Assembly (NCBI RefSeq): GCF_001513965.1
Contig: NZ_KQ948020.1
Coordinates: forward strand, 343,010-407,009
Direction of reading: 5' to 3'
DNA length: 64,000 nucleotides
Origin: Streptomyces cellostaticus
GTDB taxonomy: Bacteria; Actinomycetota; Actinomycetes; Streptomycetales; Streptomycetaceae
Both the position numbers and the translations under genes were made by a program. Positions 32,737-41,134 of the stretch are shown here, in pieces (the stretch's first letter is position 1; each line of letters starts with the position of its first letter). The notes beneath the pieces were generated by a model. The model saw nothing but the letters and a program-made list of their open reading frames with translations, did not search any database and was not told the DNA's origin.

Positions 32737-34934
32737 CGACCGGCGAACAGCGGCCCGGCGACGCCGCCCGACGGGCCCTGCGGGCGGCACGACAGCGAGC
32801 GGAGGCCGAACGGGCGGAGGCGGGGCGAGCAGAGGCCGGGCGGGAGGAGACCGCGGAGGAGAGGGCGCCCGAGCGCGCGGCCGTGCGGCCCGACACCGCG
32901 GGGCCGAGGCCCGCGGACGCCGTGCGGGCCGCCCTCCGGTCGTCCGCACCGGCCGTGCCCGCCCGGCGGGGCGCGGACGGCACGACGGACGGGACCGGCG
33001 ACTCCGCCGCATCCGGTGACAGGGATGCGATCGGCGCCGCGGCTAAGTCTGGTGACAGGGATGCGATCGGGGCTGCGGCGCAGTCTGGTGACGGGGTAGG
33101 GCTTGGTGTCGCGGCGCAGTCCGTTGACGGGGTAGGGCCTGGCGCCACGGCGTACCCCGTCGACGGGGGAAGGCCCGGTGCCCCGGTGCCGTCCGATGAC
33201 GCGGGTGACGGGGACGTGCCCGGGGCCGCCCGCGCCGAACGGCCTGCGGGACGTCCGGCCGATGTGGCGAGGGAAGCACTCCGGTCCGCCCGCCGGGAGG
33301 CGCAGCGTGCCGAGGCGGCGGAGACAGGATCCCGACGCGGCATGCGCACACCGGCACGACCTGCCCCCTCCGCACCCAGCACCGTGCGCCCCGGCGGGGA
33401 GTCCCGGACCGCCCGCGTCAAAGCCGCCCAGGACATGCGGCAGTTCCTGACGAACGCCTTCCGCATGCCCGCCTGGGCCGACACGCCCGAGGAGACGGAC
33501 GACACCGGCCCGGGCACCCCCGGCAGCGACACCGACCGCACCGAGCCCCGCCCTTCGACCGCCCCCGCGCCGGTGTCCGAGCAGGCACCCGTCGCCCTGC
33601 GCACCCCCCACCGACCGGCCGAGCCCCGCCCTTCCTCACCCGCACCTGCGCAGGTCCCCGCCACCATGGCCACCCCCCACCGCGACACCGAACTCCGCCG
33701 GACCTTCCCGGCGTTCCCGCCCAGGTCGGCCGCCTCGGAGGACTCCTCCTTCGCCGAGACCTGGTGGGGCAACGCCTGGGTCGACGCGCTGGAGCAGGGC
33801 GCGCTGGACGTCAAGCGGCTCGCCCGGGGCCGCGGCTACGCGGACCAGGGGCACGTGGACGCGATCACGGTGACCCCGGGGCTGGTGCTGGCGTACGTAC
33901 GGGGCAGCCGCCCGCGCCCGTACCGGGTACAGGTGCGGCTGCGCACGCTGGAGGACGAGGACTGGGAGAGGTTCCTGGACACGGCCGCCGACCGGCCCGG
34001 ACACATCGCGGCGCTGCTGGACAAGGAGTTGCCCGAGTCCCTCGCCGACTGCGGTGTGCCCCTGCTGCCCGGCCCCCGCGACCTCGCCCCGCAGTGCAGC
34101 TGCCCCGACTCGGGCCACCCCTGCAAGCACGCGGCCGCCCTCTGCTACCAGATGGCACGCCTGCTCGACGCCGACCCCTTCGTGCTGCTTCTGCTGCGCG
34201 GTCGCGGTGAGAAGGAGCTGCTCGACACGCTGTCCCGCCGCAGTGCCGCCCGTGCGGCCCGGGCCGCCCAGGAGCGGTCACCGCGGTCCCTGCCCGGCGT
34301 CCGGGCCGCCGAGGCCCTCGCTCCGCGTCAACTCGCGCCGCTGCCATCGCCGTTGCCCGTCCCGCCGCATCCCGAGCAGCCGCCGGTGTACTCGGCGGCG
34401 CCCGGCGGACCCGACCCCTTCGCGCTGGACCAGCTGGCGACCGACGCCGCCGCCCGTGCGCACGCGCTGCTCGCCACCGGCCGCGATCCGGTCGGCGCGC
34501 TGACCCTGTGGCAGGACGCGGTGCGCCTCGCCGCGGCCCGGCCCGGCTCCGGCCTGACCGCGACCACCCGCGCCCTGTACTCCACGCTCGCCACGGCCGT
34601 CGGCCGCACCCAGGCCGACCTGGCCCGCGCGGTCGCCGCCTGGCGGCAGGGCGGGCTTGCGGGACTGGCCGTCCTGGAGGAGCCGTGGGACCCGCCGGCC
34701 GGCCGCTTCGACCGGGCCCGCCCGCTGCTGCTCGGCGCCGACCTGCCGGCGTTCCGCCCCTGGCGCAACCGCCTCACCCACCCCCACGGTCACGTCCAGC
34801 TCCGCCTGGGCCGCGACGGCCTGTGGTACGCCTACGAGTCGGAGCCCGACCACGACGACTGGTGGCCCCGCGGCACCCCCGACCTGGACCCGGTCGGCGC
34901 GCTCACGGGCCTCGGCACACCGGACGACCTCTGA
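32733..34934 (+). CDS. SWIM zinc-finger protein with repeat-bearing disordered N-terminus
   Basis: A 733-residue protein starting at GTG 32733, which overlaps the helicase stop. Residues 1-340 are low-complexity, rich in Ala, Arg, Glu, Gly and Pro, and include five tandem 12-residue repeats (94-153). The folded part begins near SSFAETWWGNAWVDALEQ and contains the SWIM zinc motif CSCPDSGHPCKHAAALCY (CxC...CxH). The C-terminal region has HALLATGRDPVGALTLWQDA and TRALYSTLATAVG helices. SWIM domains bind DNA or protein and accompany SNF2 enzymes. Probably a DNA-binding partner of the upstream helicase; the disordered tail is much longer than I would expect for the family. Confidence 0.9.
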   Translation: MTTGEQRPGDAARRALRAARQRAEAERAEAGRAEAGREETAEERAPERAAVRPDTAGPRPADAVRAALRSSAPAVPARRGADGTTDGTGDSAASGDRDAIGAAAKSGDRDAIGAAAQSGDGVGLGVAAQSVDGVGPGATAYPVDGGRPGAPVPSDDAGDGDVPGAARAERPAGRPADVAREALRSARREAQRAEAAETGSRRGMRTPARPAPSAPSTVRPGGESRTARVKAAQDMRQFLTNAFRMPAWADTPEETDDTGPGTPGSDTDRTEPRPSTAPAPVSEQAPVALRTPHRPAEPRPSSPAPAQVPATMATPHRDTELRRTFPAFPPRSAASEDSSFAETWWGNAWVDALEQGALDVKRLARGRGYADQGHVDAITVTPGLVLAYVRGSRPRPYRVQVRLRTLEDEDWERFLDTAADRPGHIAALLDKELPESLADCGVPLLPGPRDLAPQCSCPDSGHPCKHAAALCYQMARLLDADPFVLLLLRGRGEKELLDTLSRRSAARAARAAQERSPRSLPGVRAAEALAPRQLAPLPSPLPVPPHPEQPPVYSAAPGGPDPFALDQLATDAAARAHALLATGRDPVGALTLWQDAVRLAAARPGSGLTATTRALYSTLATAVGRTQADLARAVAAWRQGGLAGLAVLEEPWDPPAGRFDRARPLLLGADLPAFRPWRNRLTHPHGHVQLRLGRDGLWYAYESEPDHDDWWPRGTPDLDPVGALTGLGTPDDL
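33012..33191 (+). repeat. Five tandem 36-nt repeats inside the SWIM gene
   Basis: Units begin at 33012, 33048, 33084, 33120 and 33156 and encode SGDRDAIGAAAK, SGDRDAIGAAAQ, SGDGVGLGVAAQ, SVDGVGPGATAY and PVDGGRPGAPVP. The first two are nearly identical in DNA; divergence increases to the right. The frame is preserved, since the unit is a multiple of three. Confidence 0.8.
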
Positions 34935-35347
34935 TCAACGGCGCCCGCCGGCGCCCGGCCGTTGCCCCTCCGGAGGGGGGCCGGGGCACCAGGGCGACGA
35001 CGGAGCCGGTGCGGCGGACGCAGGGGGAGGTTCGGCGAGCGTGCCGACCCCGTCCGTGAGAAATCGTGGGATGGGGGAGCGTGAGCGGGTGAGCACGACA
35101 ACGACTGAACTCCTGCAGTACCGCTTCGACGGCCCGGAAGACGCCCTGGTCCTAGCTGTGTGATAGCGGGTGACACGGCGAGGCCCGCCAGAAGCCGTTC
35201 CGACGGGGACCTCCGCGCGGAGCCGTGAGGCGCCGAAGCCGCACCGAAGCGCTCCGGCGCGGCTAAGGCGTGAGATCGGTTGCGCTCGCACGAGTGGTTC
35301 CCGGGAGCGGTGCAGGAAGGCACTCCCCGGTGCGAAATACTCTCCCG
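34935..35347. other. Boundary spacer
   Basis: A 413-nt interval without a full gene. It holds the perfect 14-nt palindrome CCCCTCCGGAGGGG (34965-34978, possible terminator of the helicase operon), the hydrolase remnant at 35089-35163, and then non-coding sequence leading to the acetyltransferase start. Confidence 0.5.
35089..35163 (+). pseudogene. 5' remnant of an alpha/beta hydrolase (3-oxoadipate enol-lactonase-like)
   Basis: A GTG-initiated frame of 24 codons, ELLQYRFDGPEDALVLAV then TGA. The segment LQYRFDGPEDA-VLVL matches the very N-terminus of enol-lactonase-type alpha/beta hydrolases, which continue GPSLGTTWHMWD. Here similarity stops at the VL and the frame closes 2 codons later. 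It is the breakpoint between the conserved gene order to the left and accessory DNA to the right. Confidence 0.5.
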
Positions 35348-35836
35348 ATGAGTTCACGCACTTCTCCGATCAGCCAGCCGATCACGATACGGAGGGCAGT
35401 CGCGCGGGATGCCAAACGGCTCACGCGGCTCGTGCGTGGCTCAGGCGCCTACGAGGGTAAGTACGCAGCCGCAGTGGCGGGCTACCGGGTCGGTCCTGAT
35501 TACATCGAAGCCCACCGCGCCTTCGTAGCCGTCGGCGCCGACGAGCATGGAGGCCGGGTCATCGGGTTCTACTCGCTCGTCCTCGCTCCACCGGAGCTCG
35601 ACCTGCTGTTCGTCGCCGACGAAGCGCAAGGACGCGGTATTGGACGGCTGCTCGTGGCGCACATGCAGTCCGAGGCCCGTGCCGCCGGGATCGACCGTGT
35701 CAAGGTCGTGTCGCATCGTCCCGCCGAGGACTTCTACCACCGCGTCGGTGCAGTGCGGACCGGGACCGCGCTCGCGAACCCGCCCGCCGTGCCGTGGGAC
35801 CGTCCCGAATTCGAGTTTCGCATTCCTTCGGAATGA
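35348..35836 (+). CDS. GNAT-family N-acetyltransferase
   Basis: A 162-residue acetyltransferase starting at ATG 35348 (SSRTSPISQPITIRRA). The GNAT fold shows as ITIRRAVARDAKRLTRLV, VIGFYSLVLAPPELDLLFVADEAQGRGIGRLLVAHM (motif A: E-A-Q-G-R-G-I-G, acetyl-CoA pyrophosphate loop), and a final FYHRVGAVRTG beta-bulge. It transfers acetyl from acetyl-CoA to an unknown amine. It is the first intact gene after the boundary remnant. Confidence 0.88.
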   Translation: MSSRTSPISQPITIRRAVARDAKRLTRLVRGSGAYEGKYAAAVAGYRVGPDYIEAHRAFVAVGADEHGGRVIGFYSLVLAPPELDLLFVADEAQGRGIGRLLVAHMQSEARAAGIDRVKVVSHRPAEDFYHRVGAVRTGTALANPPAVPWDRPEFEFRIPSE

Positions 35837-35939
35837 CGCGGGAGGCTGCTGGCGCAGGCGATCCCCCCGCCAGGGCAGAGAACCGGCGTCGGTGCGGCCC
35901 GCGGTGGAGCGGATCGGGGGGAGGCTCCGGACAGGGGCA

Positions 35940-36243
35940 TCAGAGCCTGGCTGCCGTGGGTGTTGGTCAGGTCCGACTCGGCGTTCGGGTCGTCGTAGGC
36001 GTCGACGATGGCGATGGTCCTGCCGGAACCGCTGGCGGAGGCGGCGGAGGTCAGGCCGTAGGCCGACTGCAGGTTGCTGGGGCCGTAGCCGGTGGGGAGT
36101 CCGCGGCGGCGTTCGGCCGGACGGTCCGGGGTGCGATGCCCTTCTTCGCCGCCTGCTCTTCCTGGGGCGGTGGTGCCGCTGGTGACGCGCAGGGCGTTGC
36201 AGGATGCGTAGCCCTTCTTCGGGGTGCCGGCGCACTGCAGCAT
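35940..36243 (-). pseudogene. Fragment of a sedolisin/subtilase-type secreted protease
   Basis: The minus-strand frame contains KKGYASCNALRV, GYGPSNLQSAYGL and GRTIAIVDAYDDPNAESDL. This is the join between propeptide and catalytic domain typical of large secreted Streptomyces proteases of the S53/S8 group, where the 'IVDAYDDPNA' strand carries a catalytic Asp. The signal peptide, most of the propeptide and all of the rest of the catalytic domain are missing, and similarity stops after ESDL. A decayed remnant in the accessory region. Confidence 0.6.
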
Positions 36244-36273
36244 CTCCAGGCGGAACCGCCGGCCCGCCCAGCG

Positions 36274-37494
36274 CTACGGCGTGGGGGGCCGCTGCGGGGA
36301 GCGGAGTACGAGCAGGGTGATCTCGCTCGGGGCGAAGACGCGGAAGGGCGGGCCCCAGAAGCCGGTGCCACGGCTGGTGTAGAGGAGGGTGCGGGTGCCG
36401 TGGCGGCTGAGGCCGGCGAGGGCGGGCTGGTCGATGCGGACCAGGTGGTGGAAGGGCCAGATCTGGCCGCCGTGGGTGTGGCCGGAGAGCTGGAGGTCGA
36501 CGCCGCCGGCTGCCGCTCGGTCGACGAACTTGGGCTGGTGGGCCAGGAGCAGGACGGGGTGGTCGGGGTCGGCGCCGTGCAGGGCTCCGGCGAGGTGGGC
36601 GCCGTGGCCGGCGAGGCCGGAGGACTCGGCGGTGACGTCGTCCACGCCGGCGACCACGAGGGTGTCGCCTCCGCGTTCGAGCAGCAGATGGCGGTTGCGC
36701 AGCGGCTCCCAGCCCAGCTCGTCCATCAGGTCGACCCAGCCCTGGGCCTCGCTGTAGTACTCGTGGTTGCCGGTGACGTATACGCGGGCCCGGGTGGCCT
36801 GCACGGTGCCGAGTGGGGCGGCCTGGGCGCGGCGGCGTTCGGCCGTGCCGTCCGCGATGTCTCCGGTGTGGCAGACCAGGTCGGCCTTCAGCGTGTTGAC
36901 CGTCTCGCAGACCTGCGCCGACCAGCGGGCGCGGTCGAGCGGGCCGTAGTGGGTGTCGGTGATGAGGACGACGCGCGTGCCGTCCAACCCGGCACCCAGG
37001 CGCGGAAGTTGCACGTCCAGGCGGCGTACCCGTGGTACCCGGCGGGCCTCGGCGTACCCCCAGGTGAGCAGCACGGTGGCTGCGCCGAGGACCGCCCAGG
37101 TGACGATCCGGGCCCGGTCCTGGCCGTCGCCGACGCCGGTCACGGTCAGGGCAAGCCGCAGCGGGACGCCGAGCACGAGGGACCAGGTGAACAGGGTCCA
37201 GATGGTGCCCAGCAGGGTGTCTCCGACGATCGCCGCCCAGTCTTGCTGGCGTCGGCCGTGGCCGCGCACCATCGCGAGCGGCATACCGATCAGGCCGAGG
37301 GCGAACAGGGCGGTGCCGGCGAGCGTGACAGGGAGCGGCCAGTGCTGGCCGGTGTGCAGCAGCAGCCAGCAGGGCACGGTCCACAGCAGGACGGGGGCGA
37401 TCAGGGGGAGGTAGCGCATCAGGCGGTGCAGTCGGCTCTGCTGAGTCGCGTGCGCTGCACTGTCGGCGGATCGGGTTTCGCTGGTGTCGGTCAC
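36274..37494 (-). CDS. Membrane-anchored metallophosphoesterase
   Basis: A 406-residue protein with about four N-terminal helices (YLPLIAPVLLWTVPCWLLL, LAGTALFALGLIGMPLAM, LLGTIWTLFTWSLVLGV, VTWAVLGAATVLLTWGYA) followed by a calcineurin-like phosphoesterase: VVLITDTHYG (DxH), VCHTGDIADG (GDxxDG), TGNHEYYS (GNHE), LLLAHQPKF and LSGHTHGGQIWP (GHxH). It is of the YkuE/YaeI group, active at the membrane face on phospholipid-type or phosphodiester substrates. GTG 37494 starts the frame. It lies in the accessory segment next to the TetR cassette. Confidence 0.92.
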   Translation of the reverse strand: MTDTSETRSADSAAHATQQSRLHRLMRYLPLIAPVLLWTVPCWLLLHTGQHWPLPVTLAGTALFALGLIGMPLAMVRGHGRRQQDWAAIVGDTLLGTIWTLFTWSLVLGVPLRLALTVTGVGDGQDRARIVTWAVLGAATVLLTWGYAEARRVPRVRRLDVQLPRLGAGLDGTRVVLITDTHYGPLDRARWSAQVCETVNTLKADLVCHTGDIADGTAERRRAQAAPLGTVQATRARVYVTGNHEYYSEAQGWVDLMDELGWEPLRNRHLLLERGGDTLVVAGVDDVTAESSGLAGHGAHLAGALHGADPDHPVLLLAHQPKFVDRAAAGGVDLQLSGHTHGGQIWPFHHLVRIDQPALAGLSRHGTRTLLYTSRGTGFWGPPFRVFAPSEITLLVLRSPQRPPTP

Positions 37495-37705
37495 GCTTCC
37501 CCTCCTTGAGCAACCAGGCTGCCGTCGCGCGCACTGTACCCGGCCGTTCCGGGCCGGTCGGACGGGGTGCTCATGGTGGGCAGCCCCACGTGGCGACGTC
37601 GCCTCCGAGTTCCCCCCGGCTCACGCGGTTGGTGACTCTGCTCCTGACCGGGGCCGCGGCGGCTTCGAACGGTGAGGCGTAGAAGCTCCGGAAGCAGTGG
37701 AGAAA

Positions 37706-38365
37706 TCACCGCTGGCTCCTGCCGTCCGGCTTTTCGGACGGCGGCCGGATCAGCGTCCCGATGCCGGCGCAGAGCAGGTCCAGGCTGCGGGTGAACTTTT
37801 CGTCCGGCCCGTGCGCGGCCGCGGCGGCCACCGTCCAGGGGAAGCTCCGGTGGAGGGCGGCGACGTCCTCGGCGGTGACCGGCACCGCGGGTGGATCGCT
37901 CTGTTCCTGGAGTACGTAGCCGGTGACGTGGCTGAGCACGGTGTCGGCGGCGGTGCCGCAGTGCTCCGGGGGCACGCCGGCCTCGGCGAGGGTGGCGAGC
38001 AGCCGTTCCATCAGCGAGAGCGCGCCGGGGCTGAGGGTCTTCGGGCTGCCGGCGAGCATGATCGCCCCGCCGGGGTGCTGCCGGATGCTCTGCCGCAGGG
38101 CGACGGCCTGCGCCGTGACCTGCGCCGGCCAGCCTGCCTGTGCGGGCAGTCCGGCCAGGGCGGCGGTGCCGGCCTCGTACGCCTGCCGGGCCACCCGGTC
38201 GGCCATCAGCTGGAGCAGTGCGGCCTTGCTGGGCACGTGGTAGTAGAGGCTGCCGGCGTGCACGTCGAGCCGGTCCGCGACCTGGCGTACGGAGAAGCCG
38301 TGGTAGCCGGTCTGGGCGAACACCGCCATCCCCGCGTCGATGATCCGGTCTGCCGTCAGCTTCAC
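37706..38365 (-). CDS. TetR-family transcriptional repressor
   Basis: A 219-residue regulator with the TetR N-terminal HTH: ADRIIDAGMAVFAQTGYHGFSVRQVADRLDVHAGSLYYHVPSKAALLQLMADRV. The C-terminal ligand domain (residues 75-205) has a TetR_C-like LSLMERLLATLAEAGVPPEHCGTAADTVLSHVTGYVLQEQ. It is divergent from the rhomboid-like and serine hydrolase genes, and a perfect 19-nt palindrome 28 nt upstream of its start is the likely operator controlling both directions. Confidence 0.92.
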   Translation of the reverse strand: MKLTADRIIDAGMAVFAQTGYHGFSVRQVADRLDVHAGSLYYHVPSKAALLQLMADRVARQAYEAGTAALAGLPAQAGWPAQVTAQAVALRQSIRQHPGGAIMLAGSPKTLSPGALSLMERLLATLAEAGVPPEHCGTAADTVLSHVTGYVLQEQSDPPAVPVTAEDVAALHRSFPWTVAAAAAHGPDEKFTRSLDLLCAGIGTLIRPPSEKPDGRSQR

Positions 38366-38392
38366 GGCCGCAGTCTAGCGAGCCGCGCCAGC

Positions 38393-38411
38393 TTTCAAAC
38401 ACTGTTTGAAA
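38393..38411. promoter_or_regulatory. TetR operator
   Basis: TTTCAAACACTGTTTGAAA, a perfect 8-3-8 inverted repeat in the spacer between the divergent TetR and membrane-protein genes. It is AT-rich in a GC-rich setting, as expected for an operator overlapping a promoter. Confidence 0.75.
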
Positions 38412-38469
38412 ATTCCCCGGGTCGCACTAATGTCATGATCAGCGAAATCGCACACGGCTCGGAGGGGGG

Positions 38470-39288
38470 GTGGTGACGATGGACATCCTGCTGTTCAACG
38501 TGACCACGGCGGCACTGATGGTGCTGATGTTCAACGGCGGCCTGGCCCTGGTCGGCCAGAGCACACTGGAACGGCGGCGGATCCCCTGGGCGGCCGTCGG
38601 CCTGACCGGGCTCGCGCTCGCCGGGGTGGCTCTCCAGCTCTGCTGGTCGGGGGCGATGGGCGCGCTCGACGCGGACCCGTCGAAGTCCGGCTGGTGGCGC
38701 GTGGTCACCTCGGTCTTCATGCAGAACGGCGGCTTCGGCGGGGCGGCCTGGAACATCGCCACCCTTGCCGCCGTCGCGGCCTTCGCCGAATGGTTCTGGG
38801 GTGCGCCGCTGACGCTCGGCCTGTTCGCCGCGGGCATCCTGCTGCCGGAGCAGATCGACAAGCTGTGGGGCCAGACCTCCCACAGCACCGACCCCCGCAA
38901 CTTCGCCGGCAGCTCCGGCGCCACCTACTTCCTGGGCGCGACGCTGGCCGCGGCCCTGCTGCTGCGCGGCGGCGCCGACGAGAACTCCGGCAAGGCCGTC
39001 GGCCAGGGTGCCGAGCAGGGCTCCGACGACGAGGCCGCGCGCCGCGGCAAGGCCGTCCGCAAGAACCGGCTGCTCGCGCTCGGCGTGCCGGTGCTCGGGC
39101 TGGCGATGTGGTTCGCGCAGGAGAACGGGCACGGGCTGGTCTCCTGCTACGGCTTCGCCCTCGGCGCACTCGCCTGGGCCGCGTTCCGCACCGTCCTGCA
39201 CCCGGACCGCGACCTCCGGCAGCCGCCGCGCACGACGGTCGCCTCGCTGACCGGGCTCGTCGGCCGGCGGACCCGCAGCGCCGACTAG
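38470..39288 (+). CDS. Rhomboid-like integral membrane protein (probable intramembrane serine protease fold)
   Basis: A 272-residue protein with about seven hydrophobic segments. GWWRVVTSVFMQNGGFGGAAWNIATLAAVAAFAEWFWG parallels the rhomboid L1 loop and helix 2 ('WRLLTSMFLHGGFLHLLFNM'). GSSGATYFLGATLAAALLL fits the GxSGA active-site serine helix, and NGHGLVSCYGFALGALAWA could supply the catalytic His of the last helix. The HxxxN of L1-H2 is replaced by NGG..N. The charged loop DENSGKAVGQGAEQGSDDEAARRGK is unusual. GTG 38470, GTG 38473 or ATG 38479 may be the start. It is the first gene after the TetR operator; the serine hydrolase follows 54 nt later. The assignment is inference from the pattern. 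Confidence 0.6.
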   Translation: MVTMDILLFNVTTAALMVLMFNGGLALVGQSTLERRRIPWAAVGLTGLALAGVALQLCWSGAMGALDADPSKSGWWRVVTSVFMQNGGFGGAAWNIATLAAVAAFAEWFWGAPLTLGLFAAGILLPEQIDKLWGQTSHSTDPRNFAGSSGATYFLGATLAAALLLRGGADENSGKAVGQGAEQGSDDEAARRGKAVRKNRLLALGVPVLGLAMWFAQENGHGLVSCYGFALGALAWAAFRTVLHPDRDLRQPPRTTVASLTGLVGRRTRSAD

Positions 39289-39342
39289 CCGGCAGGCCCC
39301 GCCCCACCCGCGCCATTGCACCGTGACCACGAGGGAGACAGC

Positions 39343-40860
39343 ATGTCGGAAAACCTGCGGCGGGAAGTGTCGAAGCTCGTCGACCAGGAGGTGGCCAAGA
39401 TCCTGGAACAGACCGACCGCGACGTGGCCCGTACGGTCAACCGTGCGCTGGGCGTGAGCGACGGCGCCCCGGCGTTCGACACCGCCCGCTGGCAGGCCCG
39501 GCTCGGCGAGCTCCTCGCCGCCCACCACATCCCCGGCGCCGCCCTGGCCGTGCTCGCCGACGGCGAGATCCACGAACTGGCCGCCGGCGTCCTGCACACC
39601 GGCACCGGCGTCACGGTGACCCCGGACTCCGTGTTCCAGATCGGCTCCGTCAGCAAGGGCTACACCGCCGCCATGGTGGTCCTGCTCGCCGACGCCGGGA
39701 AGCTGGACCTCGACGCCCCGGTCGTGGACGTCCTGCCGGACTTCGCGGTCGCCGACGCCGGGGTCACCCGGACCATCACGCCGCGCCAGCTGCTCAACCA
39801 CACCAGCGGCATCGAGGGCGACTACGTCAACGACACCGGCCGGGGCGACGACTGCCTGGCCCGCTACATCGAGGGCGCGCGGACCGTCGGCCTGACCAAC
39901 CCGCCCGGCGTCACCATGTCGTACTCCAGCACCGCCTACAACGTCCTCGGCCGGATCGTCGAGGTGGTCACCGGGCAGACCTGGGACGAGGCGCTCAAGG
40001 AACTGCTCCTCGCCCCGCTCGGGCTGGAGCACACCATGACCCTGCCCGAAGAGGTGCTGCGCTTCCGCGCCGCCATGGGACACATGGGTGAGCCGGGCGA
40101 GACCCCCGTCCCCACCCCGCTCTGGAACATGCTGCCGCGCTCGGCCGGACCGTACGGCGGGATCAGCGCGACCGCCGCCGACGTGGTCCGGTTCGCCCGG
40201 GCCTTCGTGGACGGCGGCGCCGCGCCGGACGGTACCCGGGTGCTGCCGGCCGCCGTGGTCGACGCGATGCTGACCCGCGAGGTCGAGATGCCCGACCAGT
40301 GGTTCCTCGGCGCCCACTGGGGCCTGGGCTGGGGCCTGTTCGAGTGGGACGGCGCGCGCGGCTTCGGCCATGACGGCAGCACCTTCGGCCAGCTCGCCTA
40401 TCTGCGCGCCATCCCGGAGAAGGGCCTCGCCATCGCCCTGCTGACCAACGGCGGCGGCGCTGCGCCCAAGGTCTTCGAGACGCTCTGCCGCGAGCTCTGC
40501 GCCGAACTCGCCGGGGTCACCATGCCCGGGTTCGCGCCGGCCACCGAACCCCTGGCCGTGGAGACGGAGCCGTTCCTCGGCAGCTACAAGCGCGAGGGCT
40601 TCCTCATGACCATCGCCGACGGCGACAGCGACGGCGGCCCGGCCACGCTGCGGCTGAGGTACGAGGGCGCGGACGGCCTGGCGGGCACCTTCGACCCGCT
40701 GGTCTGGCACCTGACCCCGGTCTCGCACACGCCGGCGAAGACGGTGTTCGCCGGCCGCCGCAACGAGAAGGACGCCTGGATACCCGTGGTGTTCTACGCC
40801 CTCGCCGACGGCAGCCGGTACGTCCACTTCGGCGTCCGGGCGACGGCCAAGTCCGCCTAG
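39343..40860 (+). CDS. Beta-lactamase-fold serine hydrolase
   Basis: A 505-residue protein of the penicillin-binding/class C beta-lactamase superfamily. Catalytic SxxK is SVSK in FQIGSVSKGYTAAMV, the Tyr motif is SYSSTAYNVLG, and the third box is GFGHDGSTFGQ (HxG). A C-terminal lipocalin-like domain (FLGSYKREGFLMTIADGDS to the end) is typical of esterase-like members. The first 55 residues form a charged coil (LRREVSKLVDQEVAKILEQTDRDVARTV) and there is no signal peptide, so it acts in the cytoplasm. ATG 39343 follows GAGGGAG. Probably co-transcribed with the rhomboid-like gene under TetR control. Confidence 0.9.
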   Translation: MSENLRREVSKLVDQEVAKILEQTDRDVARTVNRALGVSDGAPAFDTARWQARLGELLAAHHIPGAALAVLADGEIHELAAGVLHTGTGVTVTPDSVFQIGSVSKGYTAAMVVLLADAGKLDLDAPVVDVLPDFAVADAGVTRTITPRQLLNHTSGIEGDYVNDTGRGDDCLARYIEGARTVGLTNPPGVTMSYSSTAYNVLGRIVEVVTGQTWDEALKELLLAPLGLEHTMTLPEEVLRFRAAMGHMGEPGETPVPTPLWNMLPRSAGPYGGISATAADVVRFARAFVDGGAAPDGTRVLPAAVVDAMLTREVEMPDQWFLGAHWGLGWGLFEWDGARGFGHDGSTFGQLAYLRAIPEKGLAIALLTNGGGAAPKVFETLCRELCAELAGVTMPGFAPATEPLAVETEPFLGSYKREGFLMTIADGDSDGGPATLRLRYEGADGLAGTFDPLVWHLTPVSHTPAKTVFAGRRNEKDAWIPVVFYALADGSRYVHFGVRATAKSA

Positions 40861-40877
40861 GCACCACCTCCGGGCGT

Positions 40878-40923
40878 GTGTCCGGGGTACGGCCGGGGGT
40901 GCCCCAGCCGTACCCCCGGACAC
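40878..40923. terminator. Hairpin terminator after the serine hydrolase
   Basis: A 16-bp stem GTGTCCGGGGTACGGC paired with GCCGTACCCCCGGACAC (one bulged C) around a 13-nt loop, 17 nt after the stop codon. Confidence 0.65.
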
Positions 40924-41134
40924 CGGTCGGCCCCAGCACTCCAGTCGTGCTTATCCATTTGTCCGGGGCAGCGCGCCTGCTGTGGCCGGCTCCGTGCCCG
41001 CACCGTTCAGCTTGCCCGGGTACCAGGCCATGAATCAGTTGCTCAGGGTTCGCCACGCGGGTAGGGAAAACCCCCTGCTGAGTGGGGTGTTGGTCGCAAT
41101 GCGCCGAGTGTGCCGGGAACGGCAGAGTCCAGCC

